43,128 bases of DNA from Candidatus Rokuibacteriota bacterium (lineage in GTDB: Bacteria > Methylomirabilota > Methylomirabilia > Rokubacteriales > CSP1-6). Position numbers and translations under genes: made by a program. Below, one piece after another: positions 16,378-24,827 of the stretch. The DNA is taken from contig JACPIQ010000042.1 of NCBI GenBank assembly GCA_016188005.1, forward strand, positions 1 to 43,128, in the 5' to 3' direction. Each line of letters begins with the position of its first letter. Position 1 is the stretch's first letter. Under the pieces are notes generated by a model that was not told the origin of the DNA, searched no databases, and worked only from the letters and a program-made list of their open reading frames with translations.

Positions 16378-18225
16378 ATGAGCGCATCCAAGCCAACGGC
16401 ATCACCGGACCCCGCCGCGGTGAGCCCGCCGGCCCCCAGCCGGCCGATTCTGCTCTCGGGCAACGAGGCGATCGCGCGGGGTGCCCGGGAGGCGGGCGTG
16501 CGGGTGGCGGCCGGCTACCCGGGGACGCCCAGCACCGAGATCCTGGAGAGTCTCGTGCGCATGGATCCGGGGCGGCAGGTGTACATGGAATGGTCCACCA
16601 ACGAGAAGGTGGGCCTGGACGTGGCGCTGGGAGCGGCCATGGGGGGAGCCAGGGCGCTCTGCGCCATGAAGCACGTGGGCCTCAACGTCGCGGCCGACAC
16701 CTTCATGACGGCGGCCTACACGGGCGTCCGCGCCGGGCTCGTCGTGGTCAGCGCCGACGATCCCGGCATCCACTCCTCGCAGAACGAGCAGGACAACCGC
16801 CTCTTCGCCCGCTTCGCCGGGGTGCCGATGCTCGAGCCCGCGGACAGCCAGGAGGCGCGCGACTTCACGGTGGAGGCCTTTGCGCTCTCCGAGCGCTTCG
16901 ATGTGCCCGTGCTGATCCGCACCACCACGCGGGTCTCCCATGCCCGCGGTGTCGTGGCGCCCGGGCAGATCCAGGTCGCTCCCGTGCTGGGCTTCGAGCG
17001 CGCTCCCGCCAAGTTCGTGATGCTCCCGGCGCATGCCCGCCCGCGCCATCGGGACCTGCTCCAGCGGCTCGAGGCGATGGAGCACGAGGTGGAGCGGAGC
17101 CCGTTGAACCGCGTCGAGTGGCGCGGGCGCGCCGTGGGCGTGGTGACGAGCGGCATCGCCTACCACTACGTGCGCGAGGTCTTCCCCGAGGCCAGCGTCC
17201 TCAAGCTCGGCTGGAGCCACCCGCTGCCGCGGGGGCTGGTGCGCGAGCTGGCGGCGGGCGTCGGCCGCCTCCTCGTGGTCGAGGAGCTGGAGCCCTTCCT
17301 CGAGGAGCAGGTGCGCGCCCTGGGCCTGGCCGTCGAGGGCAAGACCCACTTCTCGCGCGTGGGTGAGCTGGCGCCCGAGTCCGTCCGGCGTGGCTTCGAG
17401 CTCGCGGGGTGCCTGCCGCCCACCGAGGCAGCCTCGCGATCCCTGGGGCCGACCCTGACGCGCCCCCCGGTGATGTGCCCCGGGTGCCCTCACGTGGCGC
17501 CGTTCCTGGCCCTCCGCGCGCTGGGAGCGGTGGTGGCCGGTGACATCGGCTGCTACACCCTGGCGGCCACCGAGCCGCTCACGGCCATGGACTCCACGGT
17601 GGCCATGGGCTCGAGCATCGGCATGGCCATCGGGCTGGCGCGCTCGGGAGGCGCTCCCGGGCCCGTCGTGGCCGCCATCGGCGACTCCACGTTCCTGCAC
17701 GCCGGGATTCCCGCGCTGGCCGACGCCGCCTACAACGGCACGCGGATGACGGTGCTCATCCTGGACAACGCCACCACCGCCATGACGGGGGGCCAGGCCC
17801 ACCCCGCCGCGGGGGTGACGATCCGCGGCGATGCGGCCTCCGTGGTGGACCTGCCGGAGCTCTGCCGCGTCCTCGGCGCCTCGTCGGTGCGCGTCGTGGA
17901 CCCCTATGACATCGCCGCGACGCACGTGGCCCTCGAGCAGGCCGCCGCGGCGCCTGGCCTCTCCGTGGTGATCACCAACCGCCCCTGCGTGGAGGCGCCC
18001 GCGAAGGTGCGGGACCATCCCTTCCACGTGCTCGACGAGCGCTGCACCGCCTGCCAGGCCTGCATGAACCTCGGCTGTCCCTCCATCACCTGGAGCGAGG
18101 CCTGGCACGACGGGCGGCGGAAGGTCCAGATCGACGTCCCGACGTGCACCGGGTGCACGCTCTGCGCCCAGGTGTGCCCCACCGAGGCCATGGTGCCCGT
18201 GCCGGGGTGGAGCCGGAAGCGATGA
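16378..18225 (+). CDS. iorA: Indolepyruvate:ferredoxin oxidoreductase alpha subunit
   Basis: A 615-aa TPP- and iron-sulfur-containing subunit that oxidises aryl pyruvates (transaminated Trp, Tyr, Phe) to aryl-acetyl-CoA with ferredoxin. The N-terminal half starts with LLSGNEAIARGAREAG and VAAGYPGTPSTEILES. The central CPGCPHVAPFLAL and VAAIGDSTFLHAGIPAL with ILDNATTAMTGGQ form the TPP site. The C-terminus carries two ferredoxin-type motifs, CTACQACMNLGCP and CTGCTLCAQVCP. ATG 16378 is used, with a GAGGGGATGGA ribosome-binding stretch; an earlier in-frame GTG at 16345 is less likely. The stop overlaps iorB by 4 nt (ATGA), giving strict coupling. CoA ligation of the products could be provided by the ligases in this window. 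Confidence 0.95.
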   Translation: MSASKPTASPDPAAVSPPAPSRPILLSGNEAIARGAREAGVRVAAGYPGTPSTEILESLVRMDPGRQVYMEWSTNEKVGLDVALGAAMGGARALCAMKHVGLNVAADTFMTAAYTGVRAGLVVVSADDPGIHSSQNEQDNRLFARFAGVPMLEPADSQEARDFTVEAFALSERFDVPVLIRTTTRVSHARGVVAPGQIQVAPVLGFERAPAKFVMLPAHARPRHRDLLQRLEAMEHEVERSPLNRVEWRGRAVGVVTSGIAYHYVREVFPEASVLKLGWSHPLPRGLVRELAAGVGRLLVVEELEPFLEEQVRALGLAVEGKTHFSRVGELAPESVRRGFELAGCLPPTEAASRSLGPTLTRPPVMCPGCPHVAPFLALRALGAVVAGDIGCYTLAATEPLTAMDSTVAMGSSIGMAIGLARSGGAPGPVVAAIGDSTFLHAGIPALADAAYNGTRMTVLILDNATTAMTGGQAHPAAGVTIRGDAASVVDLPELCRVLGASSVRVVDPYDIAATHVALEQAAAAPGLSVVITNRPCVEAPAKVRDHPFHVLDERCTACQACMNLGCPSITWSEAWHDGRRKVQIDVPTCTGCTLCAQVCPTEAMVPVPGWSRKR

Positions 18226-19103
18226 TGCAGGACGGCGGCAGCATCCTCCTCATCGGTGTCGGCGGGCAGGGAGTGGTGCTGGCCAGCGCCATCGTGGCCG
18301 ATGCCGCGCTCCGGGCAGGCTGGGACGTCAAGCAGAGCGAGGTGCACGGCATGTCACAGCGCGGGGGGGTCGTCTCCTCCCACCTGCGCTTCGGCCGGGG
18401 CGTCCACTCGCCGCTCATCGAGGCGGGCCGGGCCGACGCCGTGGTCGCCATGGAGTGGAACGAGGGGCTGCGGGCGCTGCCGTATCTGCGCCGGGGCGGC
18501 CCGCTCGTCATCAATCTCCAGCGCACCGTGCCACCCGGCGCCTGCCGCGACAGGCTCGGGGGAGGGACGGCCTACCCCGCGCTGGCGCTGGACGCCCTGA
18601 TCAGCGAGGTGGGCGACGTGCGGGCCTGCGACGCCATGGAGATGGCGGGCCTGGTCGGCAGCCCCAAGGCCCAGAACAGCGTCCTGCTCGGTGTGCTGGC
18701 GCCCTTGCTGCCGTTCCCGGACGAGGCCTGGCGCGGCTCCCTGGACGACCACGTGCCGCGCGCCACCGTGGCCGCCAACGAGAAGGCCTTCGCGGCCGGC
18801 CGGGCGCTCGGCTTCCCCGCGGAAACGCTGGCCCATGCCGCGCGTGCCGCCGCCGCCACCAACGGGCATGCGCGTGGACGCGGCCGGGCGGCGCGTCTCG
18901 AGATCACGGAGGCATGGTGCAAGGGCCGAGCCTGCGAGATCTGCGTGCGCGTCTGCCCCGAGCGCATCCTGGCCATCGGTTCGGCTCGCGGGGGCCGGGG
19001 CGCGGACACGGTGCGCGTCCTCCGGGAGGAGGCCTGCACCGGCTGCCGGCTCTGTGAATTGCTCTGCCCCGACTTCGCCATCGCTGTCCACGAGGGGACC
19101 TGA
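18222..19103 (+). CDS. iorB: Indolepyruvate oxidoreductase beta subunit with fused C-terminal ferredoxin domain
   Basis: A 293-aa protein. Residues 1 to about 220 are IorB, a POR-gamma-like domain, with ILLIGVGGQGVVLASAIVAD, VHGMSQRGGVVSSHLRFG and NSVLLGVLAPLLPFP. From about 225 a separate ferredoxin-like tail follows. It has a first cluster motif WCKGRACEICVRVCP (C-x4-C-x2-C-x3-C, one spacing longer than usual) and a second CTGCRLCELLCPD. Ordinary IorB proteins end near residue 200. The tail resembles the delta subunit (KorD) of 2-oxoglutarate:ferredoxin oxidoreductase, and the korA gene follows after one base. The start ATG 18222 overlaps the iorA stop; an ATG at 18225 is equivalent. The tail may therefore serve the neighbouring Kor complex. 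Confidence 0.92.
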   Translation: MMQDGGSILLIGVGGQGVVLASAIVADAALRAGWDVKQSEVHGMSQRGGVVSSHLRFGRGVHSPLIEAGRADAVVAMEWNEGLRALPYLRRGGPLVINLQRTVPPGACRDRLGGGTAYPALALDALISEVGDVRACDAMEMAGLVGSPKAQNSVLLGVLAPLLPFPDEAWRGSLDDHVPRATVAANEKAFAAGRALGFPAETLAHAARAAAATNGHARGRGRAARLEITEAWCKGRACEICVRVCPERILAIGSARGGRGADTVRVLREEACTGCRLCELLCPDFAIAVHEGT

Positions 19104-19104
19104 G

Positions 19105-20256
19105 GTGGCGGGAGGCGGCGAGCTGGTCCAGGGCAACCAGGCCTGCGCGCGCGCGGCGCTGGACGCCGGCTGCCGCTTCTACGCGGGCTATCCCATCACC
19201 CCCTCCTCGGAGATCGCCGAGGCCATGGCCATCGCGTTGCCGCCGCGCGGTGGCGTCTTCCTCCAGATGGAAGACGAGATCGCCTCCATGGGCGCGGTGC
19301 TCGGAGCCTCGCTGGCGGGGCGCAAGGCCATGACTGCCTCCAGCGGGCCCGGCTTCTCCCTCATGCAGGAGCATCTCGGCTACGCCGCCTTCACCGAGAT
19401 CCCCTGCGTCGTCGTCGATGTGATGCGCGCCGGGCCGAGCACGGGGCTCCCCACCAGCCCCGCCCAGGGCGACGTCATGCAAGCGCGCTGGGGGACGCAC
19501 GGCGACCACCCGATCATCGTGCTGGCGCCGGCGTCCGTGGCGGAGGTGTACGCCCTCACGGTGGAGGCCTTCAACCTGTCCGAGCGCTACCGAACCCCCG
19601 TGATCCTCCTCTACGACGAGGTGGTGGGGCATGTGCGCGAGCGGGTGTGGCTGCCCGACCCGGCGACGCTGGTGCTCGGGGAGCGGCCGCGCCCCGGGGG
19701 CCCCGCCGCCGGCTACCGCCCGTATGCCGCCACCGAGAGCGGCGTGCCTCCCTTGGCGGATTTCGGCTCGGGCTACCGCTTCCACGTCACCGGGCTCACC
19801 CACGACGAGCGCGGCTACCCGACGCAGGAGGCTGCCGAGGTGGCCCGCCTGCAGGAGCGGCTCTGCGCCAAGCTCGAGCGCGGGCGCCAGGAGATCGTTT
19901 CCTGGGAGGCCACGGGAGTGGAGGACGCCGAGACCGTCGTCGTGGCCATCGGCATCGCCGCTCGCGCCGCGCGTCGGGCGATGACCCTGGCGCGGGCCCG
20001 CGGCGAGCGGGTCGGTCTCTTCCGTCCGCGGACGCTCTGGCCCTTCCCCGACCGGGAGCTGGCGGGGATCGCGGGCCGGGCGCGGCGAGTCGTCGTCGCC
20101 GAGATGAACATGGGGCAGATGCTGGGCGAGGTGGAGCGCGCCCTGGGCGGGCGGGTGCCCGTGCTGCCGTGCCTGCGCGCGGACGGGCTGCCGCTGATGC
20201 CGGAGGATGTGCTCGCAAGCCTCGAGCGGCAGGCGCCGGCCGGAGCCTCCCGATGA
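19105..20256 (+). CDS. korA: 2-oxoacid (2-oxoglutarate-type):ferredoxin oxidoreductase alpha subunit
   Basis: A 383-aa alpha subunit of the separate-subunit 2-oxoacid:acceptor oxidoreductases. ELVQGNQACARAALDAGCRF, YAGYPITPSSEIAEAMA, FLQMEDEIASMGAVLGAS and TASSGPGFSLMQEHLG are diagnostic and coordinate the substrate and TPP. The later VVAIGIAARAARRAM and LFRPRTLWPFPDREL belong to the C-terminal domains. The start is GTG 19105, one base after the iorB stop; no ATG lies upstream in this frame without running deep into iorB. The 3' end overlaps korBC (ATGA). This type oxidises 2-oxoglutarate or related 2-oxoacids to acyl-CoA; the exact acid is not determinable here. Confidence 0.94.
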   Translation: MAGGGELVQGNQACARAALDAGCRFYAGYPITPSSEIAEAMAIALPPRGGVFLQMEDEIASMGAVLGASLAGRKAMTASSGPGFSLMQEHLGYAAFTEIPCVVVDVMRAGPSTGLPTSPAQGDVMQARWGTHGDHPIIVLAPASVAEVYALTVEAFNLSERYRTPVILLYDEVVGHVRERVWLPDPATLVLGERPRPGGPAAGYRPYAATESGVPPLADFGSGYRFHVTGLTHDERGYPTQEAAEVARLQERLCAKLERGRQEIVSWEATGVEDAETVVVAIGIAARAARRAMTLARARGERVGLFRPRTLWPFPDRELAGIAGRARRVVVAEMNMGQMLGEVERALGGRVPVLPCLRADGLPLMPEDVLASLERQAPAGASR

Positions 20257-21728
20257 GCATGGTGGCCCCGGAGCAGATCGACTACCGGCAGTACCTGCGC
20301 CTGGACATGATGCCGCATATCCTCTGCCCGGGCTGCGGCCACGGCATCGTGCTGAAGGCCATCCTGCGCGCCATTCACCGGCTCGGGCTCAGGCAGGACG
20401 AGGTGGTCTTCGTCTCCGGCATCGGCTGCTCGAGCCGCATCGTCGGCTACGTGGACTTCTGCACGCTGCACACCACGCACGGCCGCCCGCTCACCTTCGC
20501 CACGGGCCTCAAGCTCGCGCGGCCGGAGCTCACCGTGATCGTCATCACCGGCGATGGCGACGGGCTGGCCATCGGCGGCAATCACCTCATCCACGCGGCC
20601 CGGCGCAACGTGGACCTCACCTGCCTGCTCCTCAACAATGCCGTCTACGGCATGACGGGAGGCCAGGGCGCGCCCACGACGCCCGAGGGCATGCGCAGCA
20701 GCATCACACCCGGCGGCGCCATCGAGCCCGCCTTCGACGCCTGCCGGCTCGCGCTGGGCGCGGGCGCCTCCTTCGTCGCGCGAGGGCTCACGGCCCAGCC
20801 GCTCCAGCTCGACGACCTGATCGTCCAGGCCATGCAGCACCGGGGCTTCTCCTTCCTCGAGGTGGCGAGCGACTGCCCGGAGTTCTTCGGCCGCTACAAC
20901 GATCTCGGGCGCGGCCCGGAGATGCTCCAGGCGCAGCGGAGCCATGTGCAGTGGCTCGGCGCCAAGCTCACCGACAAGAGCTTCGTTCCGGGGCTGGGGC
21001 TCGACGTGCCCCATGGCGGGGCCGCGCCCGCCTTTGACGCCGGCGTCCTCCACCGCGAGGAGAGGCCCGACCTCGGCGCGCTGCTGGCCAGGCGCGCGGC
21101 AGCCTCGCCGCCACGAGCGAGGCGCCCCGAGATCGTTCCCCCTGCGGCCGGGACCGCGGGCGCCACGGCGGGGAACGGATCCTCCTTCGCCGGCCCCGTC
21201 CGGATCAGGCTCGCGGGCGCCGGCGGGCAGGGCATCGTGCTGGCGGGGCTCCTCCTGGCCGAGGCCGCCGTGGCTGCGGGACGCAATGCCACCCATGCCC
21301 AGGCCTATGGACCCGAGTCCCGCGGCGGCGCCAGCAAGGCGGAGGTCATCATCAGCGACGGCGAGATCGAGTTCCCCTGCGCCGACCGCGTGGACGCCCT
21401 GGTGGCGCTGACGCGGGTGGCCTGCGATCGCTACCTCTCCCTGCTCGAGCCCGGCGGGACACTCGTGGTGGACGGGGACGAGGTGCCCCTGGCGGAGGGC
21501 ATGGATTTCGCCTGCCACGCCCTGCCCATCACCGCCACGGCCCAGCGCGTGCTCGGCACCGCCATGGGGGCGAACCTCGTGGCGCTGGGCGCCATCGTCG
21601 CGCTCACCGGGGCCGTGCCGCTGGAGGCCGCCGAGCGCGCCATCGCCGTCCGCCGCCCCGGCGGCAGCATCGAACGGGCGCTCCGCGCCTTCCGCGCGGG
21701 GTCAGGTCTTGCATTACGACATCGGTAG
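20253..21728 (+). CDS. korB: 2-oxoacid:ferredoxin oxidoreductase beta-gamma fusion (KorB-KorC)
   Basis: A 491-aa fusion. Residues 1 to about 285 are the TPP-binding beta subunit: MPHILCPGCGHGIVLKAI, SGIGCSSRIVGYVDF, ITGDGDGLAIGGNHLIHA and LLNNAVYGMTGGQ. Residues about 310-485 are the gamma subunit: RIRLAGAGGQGIVLAGLLL, THAQAYGPESRGGASKAEV and GTAMGANLVALGAIVAL. A low-complexity Ala/Arg/Pro linker (about 287-310) joins them. The genes are usually separate. ATG 20253 overlaps the korA stop by 4 nt. The last nine codons and the TAG stop (21699-21728) are encoded by a mobile-looking palindromic repeat (21698-21760), so the natural C-terminus was probably replaced. The protein could still function, as the gamma domain looks complete. 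Confidence 0.93.
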   Translation: MSMVAPEQIDYRQYLRLDMMPHILCPGCGHGIVLKAILRAIHRLGLRQDEVVFVSGIGCSSRIVGYVDFCTLHTTHGRPLTFATGLKLARPELTVIVITGDGDGLAIGGNHLIHAARRNVDLTCLLLNNAVYGMTGGQGAPTTPEGMRSSITPGGAIEPAFDACRLALGAGASFVARGLTAQPLQLDDLIVQAMQHRGFSFLEVASDCPEFFGRYNDLGRGPEMLQAQRSHVQWLGAKLTDKSFVPGLGLDVPHGGAAPAFDAGVLHREERPDLGALLARRAAASPPRARRPEIVPPAAGTAGATAGNGSSFAGPVRIRLAGAGGQGIVLAGLLLAEAAVAAGRNATHAQAYGPESRGGASKAEVIISDGEIEFPCADRVDALVALTRVACDRYLSLLEPGGTLVVDGDEVPLAEGMDFACHALPITATAQRVLGTAMGANLVALGAIVALTGAVPLEAAERAIAVRRPGGSIERALRAFRAGSGLALRHR

Positions 21729-21760
21729 GGCCGACGTGTTGGATTGCAAGGCCTGACCCT
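21698..21760. repeat. REP/MITE-like palindromic repeat, copy 1
   Basis: The left arm GGGGTCAGGTCTTGCA (21698-21713) and the right arm TGCAAGGCCTGACCCT (21745-21760) are inverted with two mismatches around a 31-nt centre. Another copy at 32136-32216 shares the 28-nt left end and the right end but has a different centre. The element covers the last nine codons and stop of korBC on the plus strand. It also holds two of the three bases of the stop codon (21759-21761) of the convergent TolB-like gene. No transposase is present. From memory, such GGGTCAGG-tipped palindromes accompany IS200-like/REP-associated transposases; this was not checked. Confidence 0.75.
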
Positions 21761-22841
21761 AGAGCCAGTCGGCGATGAAGATGTCGAGGTCGCGCGGGGC
21801 GCGGGCGCCGCGATTGCTGCAGAAGACGAGCTGGCGACCGTCGCGGGAGAACATGGGGAACGAGGCGAACGACTCGGCCCAGGTGAGCCGCTCGAGCCCC
21901 CCGCCGTCAGCGTCCACCCGGTAGAGCGAGAAGCTCCGCCCCGAGGGGTCGTGGAGATTCGACGAGAAGACGATCTGCCGGGAGTCCGGATGCATGAAGG
22001 GGGCGAAGTTGGCGGCGCCGTTCCGCGTGACCTGGGTGAGACCGCTGCCGTCCGTCCGCATGTAGAAGATCTCTAGGCGCCGCGGCCGCACCAGCGACTG
22101 GCCCAGCAGCGACCGGTACTCGTCGAGATCGACCCCCGGGGCCGGACGGGCAGCGCGGAAGACGATGTGCCGTCCGTCCCAGGAGAAGAAGGGCCCGCCG
22201 TCGTAACCGATGCCCTCGGTGAGCCGCCGCACGTGGCCCCCATCCGCGTCCATCGTGTAGAGGTCGAGGTCCCCCTCCCGCAGCGAGGTGAACACGATGC
22301 GCCGGCCGTCCGGCGCGACGGCCCCCTCGGCGTCGTACCCGTCGTTGTGGGTGAGCCGTGTCAGGGCGCCCGTGTCGAGGTCGGCAGCGAAGATCTCGTA
22401 GGAGCGGTAGATGGGCCAGACATACCCCTGCGACCGGTCTGGCGCCACGGGGCACTCGGGCGCGCCGAGATGTGTCGAGGCGTAGATGATGCGCCGGCCG
22501 TCGGGGAAGAAGAAGGCGCAGGTGGTGCGTCCCTTGCCGGTGGAGACCAGGCGCACGTCGCCGCCGTCGGCGCGCATGGTGAAGATCTGGTCACAGCCGA
22601 AGGGCGGGCGCGTGGACTGGAAGACGAGGCGGGTGCCGGTCCAGTCGAAGTAGGCCTCGGCGTTCTGGCCGCCGAAGGTGAGCTGCCGCAGATTCGCGAG
22701 CCGGCGCTCCCGGGCGTCGGCGGGGACCGCTGCGGCCTGGGCCCTGCGTCGGCGGGCCTGGATGGACTCCACCAGCGCCCAGGCGGAGCCGGTGAGCCCG
22801 AGTTGCAGCATCGTCCGGCGATCGAGCCGCCACCGGATCAC
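21759..22841 (-). CDS. TolB-like PD40 beta-propeller protein, exported (Tat-like leader)
   Basis: A 360-aa protein starting at GTG 22841. The N-terminus has LDRRTMLQLGLTGSAWALVES, a twin-arginine followed by a hydrophobic stretch, which looks like a Tat signal. The body has at least five repeats ending in signatures such as DGGDVRLVST, TGALTRLTHN, DGGHVRRLTEG, DGSGLTQVTRN and DGGGLERLTWA, each followed by a P/SPDGRRIVF-like strand, as in TolB/PD40 propellers. Its start overlaps the stop of an M28 peptidase gene by 4 nt (GTGA), so it is translationally coupled to that enzyme. The last codon lies within repeat copy 1. A periplasmic binding or scaffolding role is likely; the ligand is unknown. 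Confidence 0.86.
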   Translation of the reverse strand: MIRWRLDRRTMLQLGLTGSAWALVESIQARRRRAQAAAVPADARERRLANLRQLTFGGQNAEAYFDWTGTRLVFQSTRPPFGCDQIFTMRADGGDVRLVSTGKGRTTCAFFFPDGRRIIYASTHLGAPECPVAPDRSQGYVWPIYRSYEIFAADLDTGALTRLTHNDGYDAEGAVAPDGRRIVFTSLREGDLDLYTMDADGGHVRRLTEGIGYDGGPFFSWDGRHIVFRAARPAPGVDLDEYRSLLGQSLVRPRRLEIFYMRTDGSGLTQVTRNGAANFAPFMHPDSRQIVFSSNLHDPSGRSFSLYRVDADGGGLERLTWAESFASFPMFSRDGRQLVFCSNRGARAPRDLDIFIADWL

Positions 22842-24640
22842 TGCCGCCGCTCCTGGAGCACGGCCTCGACGCGCTCCTCCGCCCCGTCGCGCAGGAGCCG
22901 CAGCTCAACGCGGTCGCCCGGGCGCTGGGCACGCAGCGCGAAGGTGAGGTCGTTGAGCGTCTTTACCGTGACGGGACCGAATCTCACGATGAGGTCTCCC
23001 GCGCGGACGCCGGCCTTCTCGGCCGGGCTGCCGGCGCGCACGGAGCTGACCTTGACGCCGGGGCGCGGGGACTCGCCGAACTCTGGAATGACGCCGAGAT
23101 ACGGCCCGTACCCGCCGGCCCTCGGCCCGCGCGCCGGCGGGGCCTCGATCTTCACATAGGTCGGCGCCGCCGGGGCCGCTGCCACGGCCCCCACGAGCCG
23201 CGTGGCGAAGGCGGTCACTGTCTCAAGCCCCTGCGCCGAGATCTTCTCCCAGGTGTCCGACGGCCGGTGGTACTCCTCGTGGGCGCCGGTGGTGAGGAAC
23301 ACGACGGGCCGCCCGCGCGCGTAGAAGGAGGTGTGATCCGAGGGCGCGTGGGGATCCCCACGGAGCTGGAGATCCAGGGGCAGTCCCCGGGCGGCCTCGG
23401 TGACGAGGGCGCGCAGCCCGGTGCCGCTGTCCACTCCGGAGGCATAGAGCTTCCCCTCACGCAGCCGCCCCACCATGTCCAGGTTCAGCATGAGGGCGAT
23501 GCGGTCCAGCGGCAGCGGCGGGTGCGCGACCTGGTGGGCCGAGCCGAGCAGCCCCATCTCCTCCCCCGCGAAGGCCACGAAGACCAGGGTGCGCGGCGCC
23601 CCCCCGGCTGCGGCGAAGGCACGGGCCATTCCGAGCACGGCCGCCGTGCCCGAGGCATTGTCGTCGGCGCCGGGATGGATGGTGCCGAGCAGATCCGGGG
23701 CCAGGGAGCCCTCGCCGCCGCGGCCGAGGTGATCGTAGTGGGCGCCGATCAGGACGGCCTGGTCGGCCAGGGCCGGGTCGGTGCCGGGGAGGATGCCGAC
23801 CACGTTGACCGCCGTCCCACGCTCGCGGGTGAGGCTCACCTCGAGGCGGACCCGCATCCCGGCCACAGACAGCGAGCGCGGGGCCATCGCCTGGTCGATG
23901 GCCGCGGCCAGGGCGCCGAGCTTCTTGCCGGCTGGCGCCAGGAGCGAGTCGGCGACCGCCCGCGTCACGAACGCCGCCAGCACGCCCCAGGGCTGGCTGA
24001 TGCCGGCCAGCCGCGGCAGGCGCTCCGCCTCGGCCTCCGGATGCTCCACGAGCAGGATGGCGCGCGCGCCGTGTTGCCTGGCGTTGATGACCTTGTGGCT
24101 GCGCTCGGAGTAGTGGTAGGCCTCGGGCCGTCTGAACGGGCTCGACGGGTCCCGCCCCCGCGGCTCGCGGCTCAGGACCAGCACGACCCGGTCTCGCACC
24201 TCGAGCCCCGCGTAGTCGTCGTAGCCGAGCTCCGGCGCCGTGATGCCGTAGCCGGCGAAGACGAGGTCGCTCTCGACGGTGCCGTCTGCCGAGACTGCCA
24301 GGGGCGTGTAGTCCCGTCCGAGCGTGAGGCCGAGCGGCGCGGGCGCGAGGATCCGCAGCGCATTGGCCGGGCCCAGCCGGATCCCCGTCGTCACCTGGAA
24401 GGGCTGGAGATAGCCTCCGGCATCCCCGCCAGGCCGGAGACCTGCCTGGCGGAAGACGGAGACGGCATGCGCGGCGGCGCGGTCGGCGCCCTCGGTGCCC
24501 GAGGCGCGGCCCTCGGTGTCCGGGGCGGAGAGCCTCTTGACCTGCTCCAGCAGCCACGTCGGGGACTGGGGTGAGGGCGCGGTGGCGCAGGCCTGAGTTG
24601 CCGTCAGGGCCAGGACGAGGACCAGCGCACGGAGGCTCAC
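22838..24640 (-). CDS. M28 family zinc aminopeptidase with C-terminal PDZ domain, exported
   Basis: A 600-aa protein. The N-terminal leader ALVLVLALTATQACATAPS has a Cys that could be lipid-modified, although the lipobox is weak. A PA-type insert (about 110-250) precedes the di-zinc peptidase core: IGAHYDHLGRGG, GADDNASGTAAVLG, FAGEEMGLLGS, LNLDMVGR and SDHTSFYARGRP give the metal and catalytic residues. Residues about 500-595 form a PDZ domain (PYLGVIPEFGES to LRDGAEERVEAVL). The start is GTG 24640; no in-frame ATG precedes it. A TAGAAT hexamer sits at 24647-24652, only 6 nt upstream, so the mRNA may be leaderless. It is coupled to the downstream propeller protein and probably releases amino acids from peptides in the envelope. 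Confidence 0.9.
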   Translation of the reverse strand: MSLRALVLVLALTATQACATAPSPQSPTWLLEQVKRLSAPDTEGRASGTEGADRAAAHAVSVFRQAGLRPGGDAGGYLQPFQVTTGIRLGPANALRILAPAPLGLTLGRDYTPLAVSADGTVESDLVFAGYGITAPELGYDDYAGLEVRDRVVLVLSREPRGRDPSSPFRRPEAYHYSERSHKVINARQHGARAILLVEHPEAEAERLPRLAGISQPWGVLAAFVTRAVADSLLAPAGKKLGALAAAIDQAMAPRSLSVAGMRVRLEVSLTRERGTAVNVVGILPGTDPALADQAVLIGAHYDHLGRGGEGSLAPDLLGTIHPGADDNASGTAAVLGMARAFAAAGGAPRTLVFVAFAGEEMGLLGSAHQVAHPPLPLDRIALMLNLDMVGRLREGKLYASGVDSGTGLRALVTEAARGLPLDLQLRGDPHAPSDHTSFYARGRPVVFLTTGAHEEYHRPSDTWEKISAQGLETVTAFATRLVGAVAAAPAAPTYVKIEAPPARGPRAGGYGPYLGVIPEFGESPRPGVKVSSVRAGSPAEKAGVRAGDLIVRFGPVTVKTLNDLTFALRAQRPGDRVELRLLRDGAEERVEAVLQERRQ

Positions 24641-24827
24641 GCCGACATTCTACACGCACGCCCGGGGGCCGTCGCTTCACCCCGACTTCAAGACGTGCGC
24701 CGTGCGCCTCGAGGAGGCCTGGTCTCCGGGGGGAGCCAGGCCGGCGCGGGGAGAGCCGTCCGGGCGCCGGATGGGTTAGACTGGGCCCCGTGCGCCAGGT
24801 GACGGCGCACCCGGGAGGGACCAGGAC

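Noticed and set aside
16402-18108. Long minus-strand open frame opposite iorA
   Set aside because: It is a GC-rich antisense shadow: its translation is low-complexity, while the plus-strand frame carries clear IorA motifs.
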